Assembly: GCA_018266355.1 (NCBI GenBank)
Contig: JAFEAP010000013.1
Location: 1-64,000 of the forward strand
Direction: 5' to 3'
From: Bdellovibrionales bacterium
GTDB lineage: Bacteria > Bdellovibrionota > UBA1018
Length of the DNA: 64,000 nt
Part shown: positions 24,849 to 34,151 of the stretch, piece by piece
Layout of the letters: the number at the start of each line of letters is the position of its first letter
How positions within the stretch are numbered: the first letter of the stretch is position 1
The notes under the pieces: model-generated
Database searches by the model: none
Seen by the model: the letters and a program-made list of their open reading frames with translations, nothing else
Told to the model about the DNA's origin: nothing
Made by a program: the position numbers and the translations under genes

Positions 24849-27485
24849 TCAGGCGGAATCCTCGATGAAACCTTCGATGAAACGAACGAGGAACTTCCGC
24901 GGACCGCCGCGCGCGAACTGGACGGTCACCTTCTCGTCCTTACCGGAGCCTTCTTGGGCGGTGATCTTACCCGCACCGTATTCGGGATGGTCGATCTTCA
25001 TGCCGATCCGGTAGACGCCGCCGCTCTTCTTCGCGGCGCTCGCCGCCGCCTTCGCGCGGTCGGCTTCCGTCAGCTGGGAGTAATCGTCGCGGTTCTTGAA
25101 CGAATCGGCGTAGGAGCGCGGAGAATCGGGATCGTAGCCCGAGGACCCGCCGCTCCCCCAACTCGAGCTCCAGGATTTCCGCTCGAAGTGCTTCGAGGAG
25201 CCGGAACCCGCGTGGAAGGATTCGTCGACGACTTCGAGCAGGTCGCCGGGGATTTCCTCGAAGAAGCGCGCGGGTTCCTGATAGTTGATCTGGCCCCAGA
25301 TCCGGCGGATCGAGGCGTGGGTCAGGTAAAGGTTCTCTCGCGCGCGCGTGATGCCGACGTAGCAAAGCCGGCGTTCCTCTTCGATTTCCTCGTCGCTCGC
25401 GTCTTCCATCCCGCGGATCGAGGGGAAAAGCCCCTCTTCCATTCCGACGAGGAAGACGACCGGATATTCGAGGCCCTTCGACGAGTGGAGCGACATCATC
25501 TGGAGCGACGGGATCTTTTCCGCCTCGTCGCGGCCTTCGACACGATCGGTTTCGAGCGAGGACTCTTCGAGAAAGATCGGCAGGAGTTCCGTCTTCTTCG
25601 CCTCGATTTCTTCCTCGGACAATCCCTCCGTCGCCTTCTCCTCGAATTCCTGGAGGACGGTGTCGAATTCTTCCAGGTTTTCGATGCGCGCGGCCGCCTC
25701 CTCGGTTCCTTCTTCCCGGAGCGTCTGGACGTATCGGGTCTCGTCGAGGATGAGGTGGTAGAGTTCGGTCAGGAGCACCTTCGGCCGGCTTGCGATCAGC
25801 TTTTCGAGGAAAGCGTAGAACGCGGCGAGCTTTTTCGCGGTTCCCGCCGAGGTGATCGAAGGATCCTTCGCGGCGATCCGGAGCGCGGCGAAGAGCGAGG
25901 TATCGCGAGGGTTCGAGGTCGCGTCGGCGAAATCGAGTTCCTCCGCGTTCGAGGCGTCGTCGGGCAACACGTCGACCAGCGCGTGGGTCGGGCCCGACTC
26001 GATTCCTTCGCGGCGGCTTTGCTCGAGTTCGAGTTGGATCGCTTCGAGCTTGTCGATCGTGGTCTTTCCGATACCCCGCGCGGGTACGTTGATGATCCGC
26101 TTCAAGCTCACCGAATCTTGGGGATTCTGGAGTACCTTGAAATAGGAGAGTACGTCCTTGATCTCTTTCCGGTCGTAGAATCGGAGTCCCCCGACGATTT
26201 CGTACGGGATCTTCTCGCGACGAAAGACTTCTTCGAACTGACGGGACTGGGCGTGGGTCCGGTAAAAGATCGCGAAGTCGGTGTAGGCGCGGTTCTCGTA
26301 GGTCGCCAGCCGTTTGATCTGCTTGATGACGTATTCGGCTTCCGATTTCTCGTCGGCGAGCGAGGCCTTCACGATGCGCGGTCCCTCGGGGTTCGCCGTC
26401 CAGAGGGTCTTTTCCTTCCGCTCGCGGTTGTTCCGGATCACCTGCGAGGCGGCGGTGATGATCGTCTTCGTCGAGCGGTAGTTCTGCTCGAGCTTCACGA
26501 CCTTCGCGCCCGGATAGTCCTGCTCGAAGTCGAGGATGTTCCGGATGTCCGCGCCCCGCCATTTGTAGATCGACTGGTCCTCGTCCCCGACCACGCAGAT
26601 GTTCTCGTGCCCGCCGAATTCCTTCTTCGCGAGCTGCGAAAGCAGAAGGTACTGGGCGCGGTTCGTGTCCTGGTACTCGTCGACGTGGATGTAGAGGAAA
26701 CGGTCCTGGTACCGGCGGCGAACGGCCTCGTTATCCCGGAGAATCCGGTAGGTCATGCAGAGGATCTCGCCGAAATCGAGCGCGTTGTTCGCGAAAAGGT
26801 CTTTCTGGTACTCCTCGTAGACGAGCTTGAGTTTGCGCTCGAAGAGGTCGTGCGCGGAAGGCTCGAGCTCCTTCGGTTCGATCGCGTCGCACTTCAGCCG
26901 ATTGATCCCGGCCTGCATCGCCTTCGGACTGAACGCCTTCTCGTCGATGCCGAGTTTCTCCACCACCCGCTTCACGAGCGAGAGCTGATCCGAATCGTCG
27001 TAGATCACGAACGGCTTCGTGAAGGGCGTCGCCGCGAGCTCCCGGCGAAGGAGCCGAACGCAAATCGCGTGGAAAGTGCCGATCTCGGGCACGCCGTAGA
27101 AACCCTGGGCTCCGGAGTGAAGGTGGCGCTCCACCCGTTCGCGCATCTCGCGCGCGGCTTTGTTCGTGAACGTCACGGCGAGAATCCGCGAGGCCGGGAC
27201 TCCGCGGACGTCCATCAGGTACGCGATCCGCGAAGTCACCATCTTCGTTTTTCCGGAACCGGCGCCCGCGAGGACGATCAGCGGTCCTTCGGTATGCTCG
27301 GCCGCCTCCCGCTGGGGCGGATTCAAGGACTCGAGGTACGCGGGCACCTCGCCCGGCGCGAGAGTGCGCGGCTGCGGGGCACCGCGCGCGTACTCGCCGA
27401 ATCCGCCGTACGCCGGCCGGACCGGTCGCGCGGTCGGCGCCGGAGCCGCGTTCGATCCGCCGGGCGCGTCGTCGAAATCGATCAT
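24849..27485 (-). CDS. pcrA: UvrD/PcrA-type 3'-5' DNA helicase
   Basis: A superfamily 1A helicase of 878 residues for repair and replication restart. Motif I is AGAGSGKTK, II is HVDEYQDTN, III is VVGDEDQSIYKWRGA and IV is VKLEQNYRST; VI lies in LCYVGITRARENLYL. The end (GMKIDHPEYGAGKI through FARGGPRKFLVRF) is the Tudor-like RNA polymerase-binding domain typical of PcrA and UvrD. About 45 residues of Pro/Ala-rich sequence precede the core. The start shares ATGA with the ClC stop. A 4-residue overlap continues the tightly packed glmU-glmS-ClC unit. Confidence 0.95.
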   Translation of the reverse strand: MIDFDDAPGGSNAAPAPTARPVRPAYGGFGEYARGAPQPRTLAPGEVPAYLESLNPPQREAAEHTEGPLIVLAGAGSGKTKMVTSRIAYLMDVRGVPASRILAVTFTNKAAREMRERVERHLHSGAQGFYGVPEIGTFHAICVRLLRRELAATPFTKPFVIYDDSDQLSLVKRVVEKLGIDEKAFSPKAMQAGINRLKCDAIEPKELEPSAHDLFERKLKLVYEEYQKDLFANNALDFGEILCMTYRILRDNEAVRRRYQDRFLYIHVDEYQDTNRAQYLLLSQLAKKEFGGHENICVVGDEDQSIYKWRGADIRNILDFEQDYPGAKVVKLEQNYRSTKTIITAASQVIRNNRERKEKTLWTANPEGPRIVKASLADEKSEAEYVIKQIKRLATYENRAYTDFAIFYRTHAQSRQFEEVFRREKIPYEIVGGLRFYDRKEIKDVLSYFKVLQNPQDSVSLKRIINVPARGIGKTTIDKLEAIQLELEQSRREGIESGPTHALVDVLPDDASNAEELDFADATSNPRDTSLFAALRIAAKDPSITSAGTAKKLAAFYAFLEKLIASRPKVLLTELYHLILDETRYVQTLREEGTEEAAARIENLEEFDTVLQEFEEKATEGLSEEEIEAKKTELLPIFLEESSLETDRVEGRDEAEKIPSLQMMSLHSSKGLEYPVVFLVGMEEGLFPSIRGMEDASDEEIEEERRLCYVGITRARENLYLTHASIRRIWGQINYQEPARFFEEIPGDLLEVVDESFHAGSGSSKHFERKSWSSSWGSGGSSGYDPDSPRSYADSFKNRDDYSQLTEADRAKAAASAAKKSGGVYRIGMKIDHPEYGAGKITAQEGSGKDEKVTVQFARGGPRKFLVRFIEGFIEDSA

Positions 27486-29134
27486 TCGTCGCCTCGCATC
27501 TGATCGCCGAGCTTCGATTCGGCGAGCGAACGACGGGCGACCTCGCGGTCGTATGCGGCGCGGATCGCGTAAGAGAAAAGCAATCCGACGACTTTCTCGT
27601 CCTTGCCGAGCACCGCCACGCAGGGATGGTCCCCGAAAAGGCCGCTCGTCGAAGAAAGGTTGTCCGTCTCGCGCACGGTCTTGAGCTTCGTGTGCTTCGC
27701 CGAGGACTTATAGAGCAAGTCCTTCACTTCGAAGAACGCGTCCGCTCCGGTCGCCGCCGAGAGGCCGTCCTGGATCAGGTCGAGCGTGAGCAAGCCGACG
27801 TAGGCGCCGTGCCGGTTCACCACGGGCAGGAACGGGTGACGGGAATTCAGGAACTTTTCCGAGAGTTCGCGGACGAGGTCGTTCTCGAAAACCGTCTCGT
27901 GATCGCTGACCATCGCGTCTTTCACCAGGATCGAACCGAGCACGGAGGCCGAACGTCCGTCGAGGAGCGAGAGTCCCCGCGCCTCGAGATCGCGATGAAC
28001 GAGCGGCTTTTGTTTGAAGAACTTCCGGGTCTCGTTCGCGAGGTAGCCGGCGACGAGCGCCGCGAGCATGAGTTTCCAGTTCCGGGTCATCTCGTAGGCG
28101 AGCACGCCCGCCGTGATCGGCGCGCCGAGGACGCCCGCCCAAAGGGCCGAGGCGCCGACGAAAATCCCGACCACTCCCGGGATGAGCATGAGCCCGAAAG
28201 AGGCGCCGATCATGAAGAGCGGCCAGAAAATCCCGATCGTGCCGAAGCACCCGAGCACCGTCGCGAGCATCAGGACCTTCGCGAGGAAGAACGCGGCCTG
28301 GGTGTCGATCGAACGCGCGGTCATCGTGAGCGCGGTCAGCGAAACGAGGGGCGCGCCCTGGATCTGCGGATGGAGCGCGAGGACGGCGGCGAGGATCGCG
28401 CCGCCAAGAAGAGGACGGGCGGCGATGCGGTTTCGGAAGAGGTCGACGACGCCTTCCTGGAACCACCGGAGTCCCCGCACGAGAAGGAAAGCGACCACTC
28501 CGCCGAGCACGCCGACGACGGGGACGAGTACCCAGCGGTATTCGCCCGCGGGCAGGGATTGGAAATACGGCACCCATTCGAGCTCGAGCGCGAATTTTTG
28601 CGAAATGAAGAGCGTGCCGGCGTACCCGAAGATCGAGGCGAGGATCGCGGACTGGGTCCGCCCCCCCGCGCCGACCTCGAGCGAAAGCACGACCGCGGCG
28701 AACGGAGCTTGGAATACCGCGGCGATGGAACCGGCGACGATCGAGGCGACGTCGGTACGGCGACGATTCTCGTTCCAAAGCTCGGAACTCGTTCGGGTCG
28801 CGAGCGTGAAGGACTGGGACGCTTCCGCGGCCACGCCCTCGACGCCGACGCCCGCGCCGAAAAGGCTCAGCAGGAGCGACGCGCCCGCGCGATAGAACCA
28901 CCGCACCCAAGTATCTTCGGGCAGCCGCGAGTGGATGAAGATGAAGAGATCGGCCATCCCGTCGTAGGCGCGCGTGCGCGCGGGGAATTTCCGGAAATAG
29001 AGCGTCTGGACGATCGAGGCGAGGATCCCGAGACCGAGCACGAAGAGCGGGCGCTCGAGCTCGATGCGGGACTGGATCAGCCCCGGGAGGCTCGCGAAAA
29101 CCGCACAAATCAGGCCGATCGCGATCGCGTTCAT
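27482..29134 (-). CDS. ClC-family chloride channel/transporter with CBS domains
   Basis: 550 residues: about ten to twelve membrane helices (1-380), then a cytoplasmic region with a CBS pair (about 400-530; VKDAMVSDHETVFENDLVRE, FLPVVNRHGAYVGLLTLD). ClC motifs are present: GAGVGVEGVAAEAS, which contains the external gating-type Glu position, the APFAAVVLSLEV helix, and GIFWPLFMIGASFG corresponding to GxFxP. The presence of the Glu suggests an H+/Cl- exchanger rather than a pure channel (inference). It overlaps glmS and uvrD by 4 nt each, so it belongs to the same operon. Confidence 0.88.
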   Translation of the reverse strand: MNAIAIGLICAVFASLPGLIQSRIELERPLFVLGLGILASIVQTLYFRKFPARTRAYDGMADLFIFIHSRLPEDTWVRWFYRAGASLLLSLFGAGVGVEGVAAEASQSFTLATRTSSELWNENRRRTDVASIVAGSIAAVFQAPFAAVVLSLEVGAGGRTQSAILASIFGYAGTLFISQKFALELEWVPYFQSLPAGEYRWVLVPVVGVLGGVVAFLLVRGLRWFQEGVVDLFRNRIAARPLLGGAILAAVLALHPQIQGAPLVSLTALTMTARSIDTQAAFFLAKVLMLATVLGCFGTIGIFWPLFMIGASFGLMLIPGVVGIFVGASALWAGVLGAPITAGVLAYEMTRNWKLMLAALVAGYLANETRKFFKQKPLVHRDLEARGLSLLDGRSASVLGSILVKDAMVSDHETVFENDLVRELSEKFLNSRHPFLPVVNRHGAYVGLLTLDLIQDGLSAATGADAFFEVKDLLYKSSAKHTKLKTVRETDNLSSTSGLFGDHPCVAVLGKDEKVVGLLFSYAIRAAYDREVARRSLAESKLGDQMRGDE

Positions 29135-31005
29135 TCGACGGTCACGCTCTTCGCGAGGTTTCGCGGTTTATCGATGTTCGTGCCCTTCAGGAGCGCGATC
29201 TCGTAGGAAAGCAGCTGCACGACGGGCGCCATCGCGAACGGAAGGAGCGCCTCGTCCTCGAGGTGCGGGAGCGGAATCCAGTGATCCGAGAGCGACCGAA
29301 GGTGGGTATCCCCCGCCTCGCCGACCGAGACGATTTTCGCGCCGCGGGCCTTCACCTCTTCGAGATTCGACACGGTCTTGTCCCGCCACGAATCCTTCGG
29401 AGCGAGGACGACGACGACCATCCCTTCCTCGATCATCGCGATCGGTCCGTGCTTGAGTTCGCCGGCGGCGTAGCCCTCGGCGTAGACGTAGGCGAGTTCC
29501 TTCAATTTCAGCGCGCCTTCGAGCGCCATCGGAAAGGAATAGCCCCGCCCGATGAAAAAGAATCCCTTCGCGTCGTCGAGCGCCTTCGCGATCGCCTTCA
29601 CCTGTTTCGCGAGTCCCTGCTCGTCGCCGAGGAAGGTTTGGATCGCATGCGGAAGCGCGAGGGTGTGCTCGAAGAGCTTCTTGGAGACCTTCGGATCGAT
29701 CCCTGCGGCCTGCGGCCCGACCTTCGAACGTGCGCCCGCGAAGCAAAGCAGCGTCACGAGCTGGGCCATGAACGCCTTCGTCGAGGCGACGCCGACCTCC
29801 GGCCCGGCGGCGGTAAAGAACGTCCCGTCGGCCTCGCGCGAGATCGAGGACCCGCGCACGTTCGTGATCGCGGCGGTCGGAACGCCGCGCTTTTTCATGT
29901 CCTTCAGCACCGCGAGGGTATCGGCCGTTTCGCCCGACTGGGTGATGCCGATCACGAGCGTCTTCGGTTTCAAGACCGGGTCGCGGTAGCGGAACTCGCT
30001 CGCGAGCTCGACGGCGACCGGGATGCGCGCGTACTTCTCGATCCAGTACTTCCCGAGCAGGGCCGCGTGCCAGCTCGTCCCGCAAGCGACGAAGACGATC
30101 TCTTCCGCGGCGAGCAGCAGGTCGCTCGCCCGATGCTTCGCGAGCGGAAACGCCTCCGTCTTCGCGCGGTCGAGCGTCGCGTTCAGGGTATCCACGATCG
30201 CCGTCGGCTGCTCGAAGATCTCCTTGCGCATGAACGTCGGATATCCGCCCTTCTCCATATTCTCGGCGTTCCAATCGAGGTGCGTCGTCGCGGGCCTCAC
30301 CTCGGCGTCGTTCGCGAACTCGAAGAATTTCAATCCGGCTTCGGTGATCTCGACCCCGACGCCGTCCTCGAGGAAGATCACGTCCTTCGTTAAATCGAGC
30401 AGAGGCTGGGCGTCGCTCGCAAGGATTCCCCCGCCCTTCGGATCGGTCGCGGCGACCATCGGCGTGCCGTTTCGGATGCCGACCACGGTGCCCGGCTCGA
30501 GGTCGCTCATGACGACGACCGAACACGAGCCGGTGATCCGGCGGAAAGAGGCCGTCACCGCCGGCCGGAGTTTTTTCCCGGCTTTCATTTCCTCGAGCAC
30601 GAGGAAACCGAAAAGCTCGGAGTCCGTCTCGGAAACCGGGTGGTAGCCCTTCGAAGCCATCTCCCGTTTGATCTCGGCGTAATTCTCGATGATGCCGTTA
30701 TGCACGAGCACGACGTGCCCGGTGCGGTGGGGATGCGCGTTTTGGGTCGTCGGCTTCCCGTGGGTCGCCCAACGCGTGTGCCCCATCCCGCAGGTCGCGC
30801 CCTTCGCGGCCTGGTCGAGTTCCTTCGCCAAGCGGGCGACGTTCTCGAGTTTGCCCTCGCTCTTCAGAATCTCGATTTTCTTTTCGCCGCTCCTTTCGAC
30901 CGCGATCCCCGTCGAATCGTATCCGCGATACTCGAGTTGGCCGAGCCCCTTCAGGAGGAGATCCACGACCGGGCGTTTTCCTACATAACCGACGATTCCG
31001 CACAT
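29131..31005 (-). CDS. glmS: Glutamine-fructose-6-phosphate aminotransferase
   Basis: Makes glucosamine-6-phosphate, the first step to UDP-GlcNAc for peptidoglycan and LPS. 624 residues. The N-terminal nucleophile Cys directly follows the initiator Met (MCGIVGYVG). The glutaminase domain has YRGYDSTGIAV and GHTRWATHG, followed by two SIS domains (VACGTSWHAALLG; SGETADTLAVLK; FFIGRGYSFPMALEGALKLKE, abbreviated here), ending NLAKSVTVE. It starts 6 nt after glmU, the two successive enzymes of the pathway being side by side. No glmS ribozyme-like region is possible in so short a gap. Confidence 0.97.
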   Translation of the reverse strand: MCGIVGYVGKRPVVDLLLKGLGQLEYRGYDSTGIAVERSGEKKIEILKSEGKLENVARLAKELDQAAKGATCGMGHTRWATHGKPTTQNAHPHRTGHVVLVHNGIIENYAEIKREMASKGYHPVSETDSELFGFLVLEEMKAGKKLRPAVTASFRRITGSCSVVVMSDLEPGTVVGIRNGTPMVAATDPKGGGILASDAQPLLDLTKDVIFLEDGVGVEITEAGLKFFEFANDAEVRPATTHLDWNAENMEKGGYPTFMRKEIFEQPTAIVDTLNATLDRAKTEAFPLAKHRASDLLLAAEEIVFVACGTSWHAALLGKYWIEKYARIPVAVELASEFRYRDPVLKPKTLVIGITQSGETADTLAVLKDMKKRGVPTAAITNVRGSSISREADGTFFTAAGPEVGVASTKAFMAQLVTLLCFAGARSKVGPQAAGIDPKVSKKLFEHTLALPHAIQTFLGDEQGLAKQVKAIAKALDDAKGFFFIGRGYSFPMALEGALKLKELAYVYAEGYAAGELKHGPIAMIEEGMVVVVLAPKDSWRDKTVSNLEEVKARGAKIVSVGEAGDTHLRSLSDHWIPLPHLEDEALLPFAMAPVVQLLSYEIALLKGTNIDKPRNLAKSVTVE

Positions 31006-31011
31006 GGTCCG

Positions 31012-32529
31012 CTATTCCTTTTCCGACATCTGCCGGAGTCGGGACGCGTAGCCCGCCTTGTTTTCCTGGCGCGCGCGCGCGATCGCGAGCGCGTCCGCTT
31101 CGACGTTTTTCGTGATCGTCGATCCGCTCGCGACGTAGGCGCCCTTCCCGATCTCGACGGGAGCGACCATCTGGACGTCGGACCCGATGAAGCAGTCGTC
31201 GCCGATCACGGTCACGTGCTTCCGCACGCCGTTCTTCACGCGGCCGTCGAAGTTACAGGTAATGAAACCGCAACCGATGTTCACGCGGGCGCCGATCTTC
31301 GCGTCGCCGACGTACGAGAGGTGCGCGATCGAGGTCTGCTCGCCGATCGTCGCCTTTTTCAGCTCGACGAAGTTCCCGATCTTCGCCTGGCGGCCGACAT
31401 GGCTCTCCGGGCGAAGGTGCGCGTAGGGGCCGACCTTCGCGCCGTCCTCGACGATCGAATTTTCGGCGTAGCAGCCGGCCTTGAACTCGACGAGGTCTCC
31501 GACTTTCACCGACCGAAGCACCGTATTCGAGCCGATGTCGACGCCGTGCCCGATCGCGGTCGAGCCGCGAAGCACGACTCCGCGGTGGATCTTCACGCCT
31601 TCGCCGATGGCGACGCCGGCTTCGATCGCGACCGAGTACGGATCGAGGAACCGCACGCCGGCGCGCGCGTGCGCCTCGACGATCCGGAGCTGGAGGGTGC
31701 GCTCGACCTGGGAAAGTTCCCAGAGGTCGTTCACGCCGCGGAGGTCTTCCGCGTTCGCCCAACCGAGCGTCGCGATCTTCTTTTTCGCCTTCGCCGCCAT
31801 CCCGACGAGGTCCGTGAGGTAATATTCGCCCTGGGCGTTTTTCGTCGTGAGCTTCGGGAGCGAGGCCGCGAGGAAGGCCGAATCGAAAGCGTAGACGGAA
31901 ACGCCGACTTCGCGGATCGCGCGCTCTTTCGGGCTCGCGTCTTTTTCTTCGACGATGCGCAGGACGGCGCCCGTCCCCTTTCCGCCGGCGCGGACGATCC
32001 GGCCGTAGCCTTTCGGTTCGGCGAGCGTGCAAGTGAGCAGGCGGAGCGCGGCCTTCTTTTCAAGCGGCGCACTCACCGCTTCGACCAGAGCGGACGGAAC
32101 GAGCGGCGTGTCGCCGGGCAGAACGACGACCGGCGCGCCGGACTCCACGCGCTCGCGGCCCCATTCGGTCGCCATCGCCTCGCGGACGGCGTGTCCGGTG
32201 CCTTTCTGTTCGGATTGGACCAGGAAGGCGATCCGCAGTTTTCCGAGCGCCGGGTTCGCGGCGACGGCGGCGCGGACCGCGGCTTCGACTTTTTCGCGAC
32301 CGTGGCCGACGATCACGCCGATTTCGGCGTCCGCGCGCGCGCCGGCGAGGCTGCGCAGGAGCGCGACGAGCATCGGTTCGCCGCAAATCTCGTGCAGCAC
32401 TTTCGGCAGCGGAGACTTCATCCGTTTCCCGAGGCCGGCCGCGAGAATCAAGAAAGAGGCGGCGGGAGAGGAGCGCTTCGCCTCGGAAGATGGGCGTTTC
32501 GCGCGGGACGAAGGTTTCGTTTTCGACAT
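31012..32529 (-). CDS. glmU: Bifunctional UDP-GlcNAc pyrophosphorylase/GlcN-1-P acetyltransferase
   Basis: Acetylates glucosamine-1-phosphate and then forms UDP-GlcNAc. The 505-residue protein has the uridyltransferase signature LAAGLGKRMKSPLPKVLHEI (about 29-48) and a C-terminal left-handed beta-helix of hexapeptide repeats (IGEGVKIHRGVVLRGSTAIG onwards). A basic, Ser-rich extension of about 25 residues precedes the core and is not in typical GlmU. It heads the glmU-glmS operon. A -10-like TATAAT lies upstream on the minus strand at 32745-32750. Confidence 0.96.
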   Translation of the reverse strand: MSKTKPSSRAKRPSSEAKRSSPAASFLILAAGLGKRMKSPLPKVLHEICGEPMLVALLRSLAGARADAEIGVIVGHGREKVEAAVRAAVAANPALGKLRIAFLVQSEQKGTGHAVREAMATEWGRERVESGAPVVVLPGDTPLVPSALVEAVSAPLEKKAALRLLTCTLAEPKGYGRIVRAGGKGTGAVLRIVEEKDASPKERAIREVGVSVYAFDSAFLAASLPKLTTKNAQGEYYLTDLVGMAAKAKKKIATLGWANAEDLRGVNDLWELSQVERTLQLRIVEAHARAGVRFLDPYSVAIEAGVAIGEGVKIHRGVVLRGSTAIGHGVDIGSNTVLRSVKVGDLVEFKAGCYAENSIVEDGAKVGPYAHLRPESHVGRQAKIGNFVELKKATIGEQTSIAHLSYVGDAKIGARVNIGCGFITCNFDGRVKNGVRKHVTVIGDDCFIGSDVQMVAPVEIGKGAYVASGSTITKNVEADALAIARARQENKAGYASRLRQMSEKE

Positions 32530-33020
32530 GTTCCGAAAGATTTATCGATCCGGATTTGATTTCTCAAGCGCCGTCGACGCGGGCCCCGCGCGGCTTCGCG
32601 CGGAATTCCGCGCGTGGAACGCAGCCGTCTCGGTTTTTCGAAAAATGGCCTTTTTCACGGGGTTTTTCGGGTAAATTCACCACGCGAGCGGGAGGTGTTT
32701 CGCGCCGCCTCCGCGTGCGGTGCCGGTCCGGACTAACATCACGCATTATAAGATCGTGTAAGAACAGCGTTTTTTTTCTTGTTGGATCTTAGAACTTCTT
32801 ATAATCGTTTTCTTCATCGCGAAGGAGTACGCGAAAACAACTCGGTGATTCCGATCTCGCGAGTTTCCAGAATGGAACCTCGCTTGGATGTCCAGGGATC
32901 ATCATCACGATAAAACGTGATCATCGCTCGAACGCCTTTGGGATAGGTGTTCGGCAAACGAAGTCCGAGGCTGAAACGGATTCCGGGCGCGAGGCGATGA
33001 GTTTGTAGTGGGGGGATTGT
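32530..33020. other. 491-nt divergent promoter region of glmU and dksA
   Basis: No convincing gene fills this gap. On the minus strand TATAAT (32745-32750), with only a weak -35, may serve glmU. On the plus strand TTGTTG (32779-32784) and TATAAT (32800-32805), with a short 15-nt spacer, may start a leader of about 200 nt before dksA. A leftward 36-codon frame at 32814-32924 (MITFYRDDDPWTSKRG...) has plausible residue make-up and could be a gene remnant, but has no ribosome binding site that I can see. Confidence 0.4.
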
Positions 33021-33383
33021 ATGGATGCTCGAACGACGAATCGTTTTCGGAAGACGCTCCTCGAAGAGAAACAGCGGATTCTGAATAACTCGAAAAACGC
33101 GATGAGAACGGAACTCGCGGTGTCTCCGGACGATCTGCCGGACGAGACCGATCTCGCCGCCAGTGAAGTGAACCAAAACCTGGTCTTCAAGCTGCGCGAC
33201 CGCGAACGGCTTCTGCTGATGAAAATCGACGAAGCGCTCGCTCGGGTCGAGGAAGGCACTTTCGGAATCTGTTTGGATTGCGAAGAGCCGATCGAACCGC
33301 GCCGCCTCGAAGCTCGCCCCGTTTCCACGCTCTGCATCGCGTGCAAGGAAACGGAAGAGCACAAAGAAAAAGTATACGCCTGA
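33021..33383 (+). CDS. dksA: DksA/TraR-type zinc-finger transcription factor
   Basis: DksA enters the RNA polymerase secondary channel and works with ppGpp on stable-RNA and stress promoters. The 120-residue protein has an N-terminal coiled-coil pair and the C4 zinc finger ICLDCEEPIEPRRLEARP then LCIACK. The fingertip contains LPDETDLAA: the DxxDxA motif required for DksA function is present in the form DETDLA. GGGGGG lies 5 nt before the ATG. A strong terminator follows. Confidence 0.93.
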   Translation: MDARTTNRFRKTLLEEKQRILNNSKNAMRTELAVSPDDLPDETDLAASEVNQNLVFKLRDRERLLLMKIDEALARVEEGTFGICLDCEEPIEPRRLEARPVSTLCIACKETEEHKEKVYA

Positions 33384-33455
33384 ACCGACGATCCGCCTGA
33401 TCGGCGGACGTTCGTTCCCAAGAGTTACGCATTCTTGTCCAAGGCAGGACGAGGA

Positions 33456-33495
33456 AACGTCGTCTCTCCTCATCGGGGAGGCGACGTTTTTTTTT
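33456..33495 (+). terminator. Rho-independent terminator after dksA
   Basis: A stem of 13 bp (two or three G-T pairs; ACGTCGTCTCTCC against GGGGAGGCGACGT) with a short loop is followed by nine Ts. This is a classic intrinsic terminator. Confidence 0.9.
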
Positions 33496-33544
33496 GCCTC
33501 GGGTCACCAGACGGGTTAGCGTCTTCCTAAATAGTACTAAACTA

Positions 33545-33563
33545 AAACGTATTGAATACGTTT
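33545..33563. promoter_or_regulatory. Perfect 19-bp palindrome upstream of receiver-domain gene
   Basis: AAACGTATT-G-AATACGTTT is an exact 9-bp inverted repeat around a central G. It lies 18 nt before the start of the orphan receiver protein and just after a possible -10 (TAAACT, 33538-33543). A dimeric repressor bound here would block transcription. It is too AT-rich to be a terminator. Confidence 0.5.
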
Positions 33564-33581
33564 AATCGAGTTTATAGGACG

Positions 33582-34022
33582 ATGACGGCATCCGGCCACC
33601 CATTCATCGATCCGGTGAAGACCCTCCTTTGGATCGAACCGGACGAAAAGTTCCGCGCGCACGTGAAGACTCACCTCGAACAAACGGGGCGCTTCCGGCT
33701 GCTGGCCAATGGCGACGAGGCGACTGCCCACGCGACGCTTCGGGCGAACCCGCGGATCGACCTCATCCTCTCCGATCACCGCGCGATCCTCGGAAACGAG
33801 GCGATCGCGAGCACCGCCCTCCGGATGGGCATCCCGATCATCATCGTCACGGACACCTTTTCCGAAGCCGTGCGCGCGCTCCGGTACTACGCGATGAAGA
33901 TTCCCGTCGTGAAGAAACCGATCGCGGTCGAAAAGATCCTCGCGCTGATCGATCACATCCTGAACGGCCGCCCCCTCCCCGCCTCTCCCGTGCTGGCGGC
34001 ATGGTGGGGCGAAGAGTCCTGA
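33582..34022 (+). CDS. Orphan receiver-domain (CheY-like) protein
   Basis: 146 residues comprising one receiver domain and short ends. It shows LLWIEPDEKFR (acidic pocket is E and D), a putative phospho-Asp in DLILSDHRA, Thr in IIIVTDTF and the conserved Lys in PVVKKPI. There is no output domain, so it should act by protein contact. The acidic cluster is weaker than usual, so phosphorylation is not certain. ATG 33582 follows AGGA; an upstream TTG (33552) lies inside the palindrome and is not favoured. No kinase is nearby. Confidence 0.78.
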   Translation: MTASGHPFIDPVKTLLWIEPDEKFRAHVKTHLEQTGRFRLLANGDEATAHATLRANPRIDLILSDHRAILGNEAIASTALRMGIPIIIVTDTFSEAVRALRYYAMKIPVVKKPIAVEKILALIDHILNGRPLPASPVLAAWWGEES

Positions 34023-34041
34023 ACCTCGAGTTCGACCGCGA

Positions 34042-34086
34042 AAATGAAGCGGGCCCCGGAGAAATTCTCCGAGGCCCGGCGTTCAT
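34042..34086 (+). terminator. Hairpin between convergent genes, likely two-way terminator
   Basis: A long stem (AATGAA, GGGCC, CGGAGAA arms pairing with TTCTCCG, GGCCC, TTCATT, with small bulges) lies 20 nt after the receiver gene and before the end of the leftward VWA gene. T-runs are weak on both sides. Confidence 0.6.
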
Positions 34087-34151
34087 TCGTTTAAGGTTCG
34101 GCTAACGACTTTCTCTACCGGGCGGGTCTTCCGTAGCCCGCCGAAGCGGAA

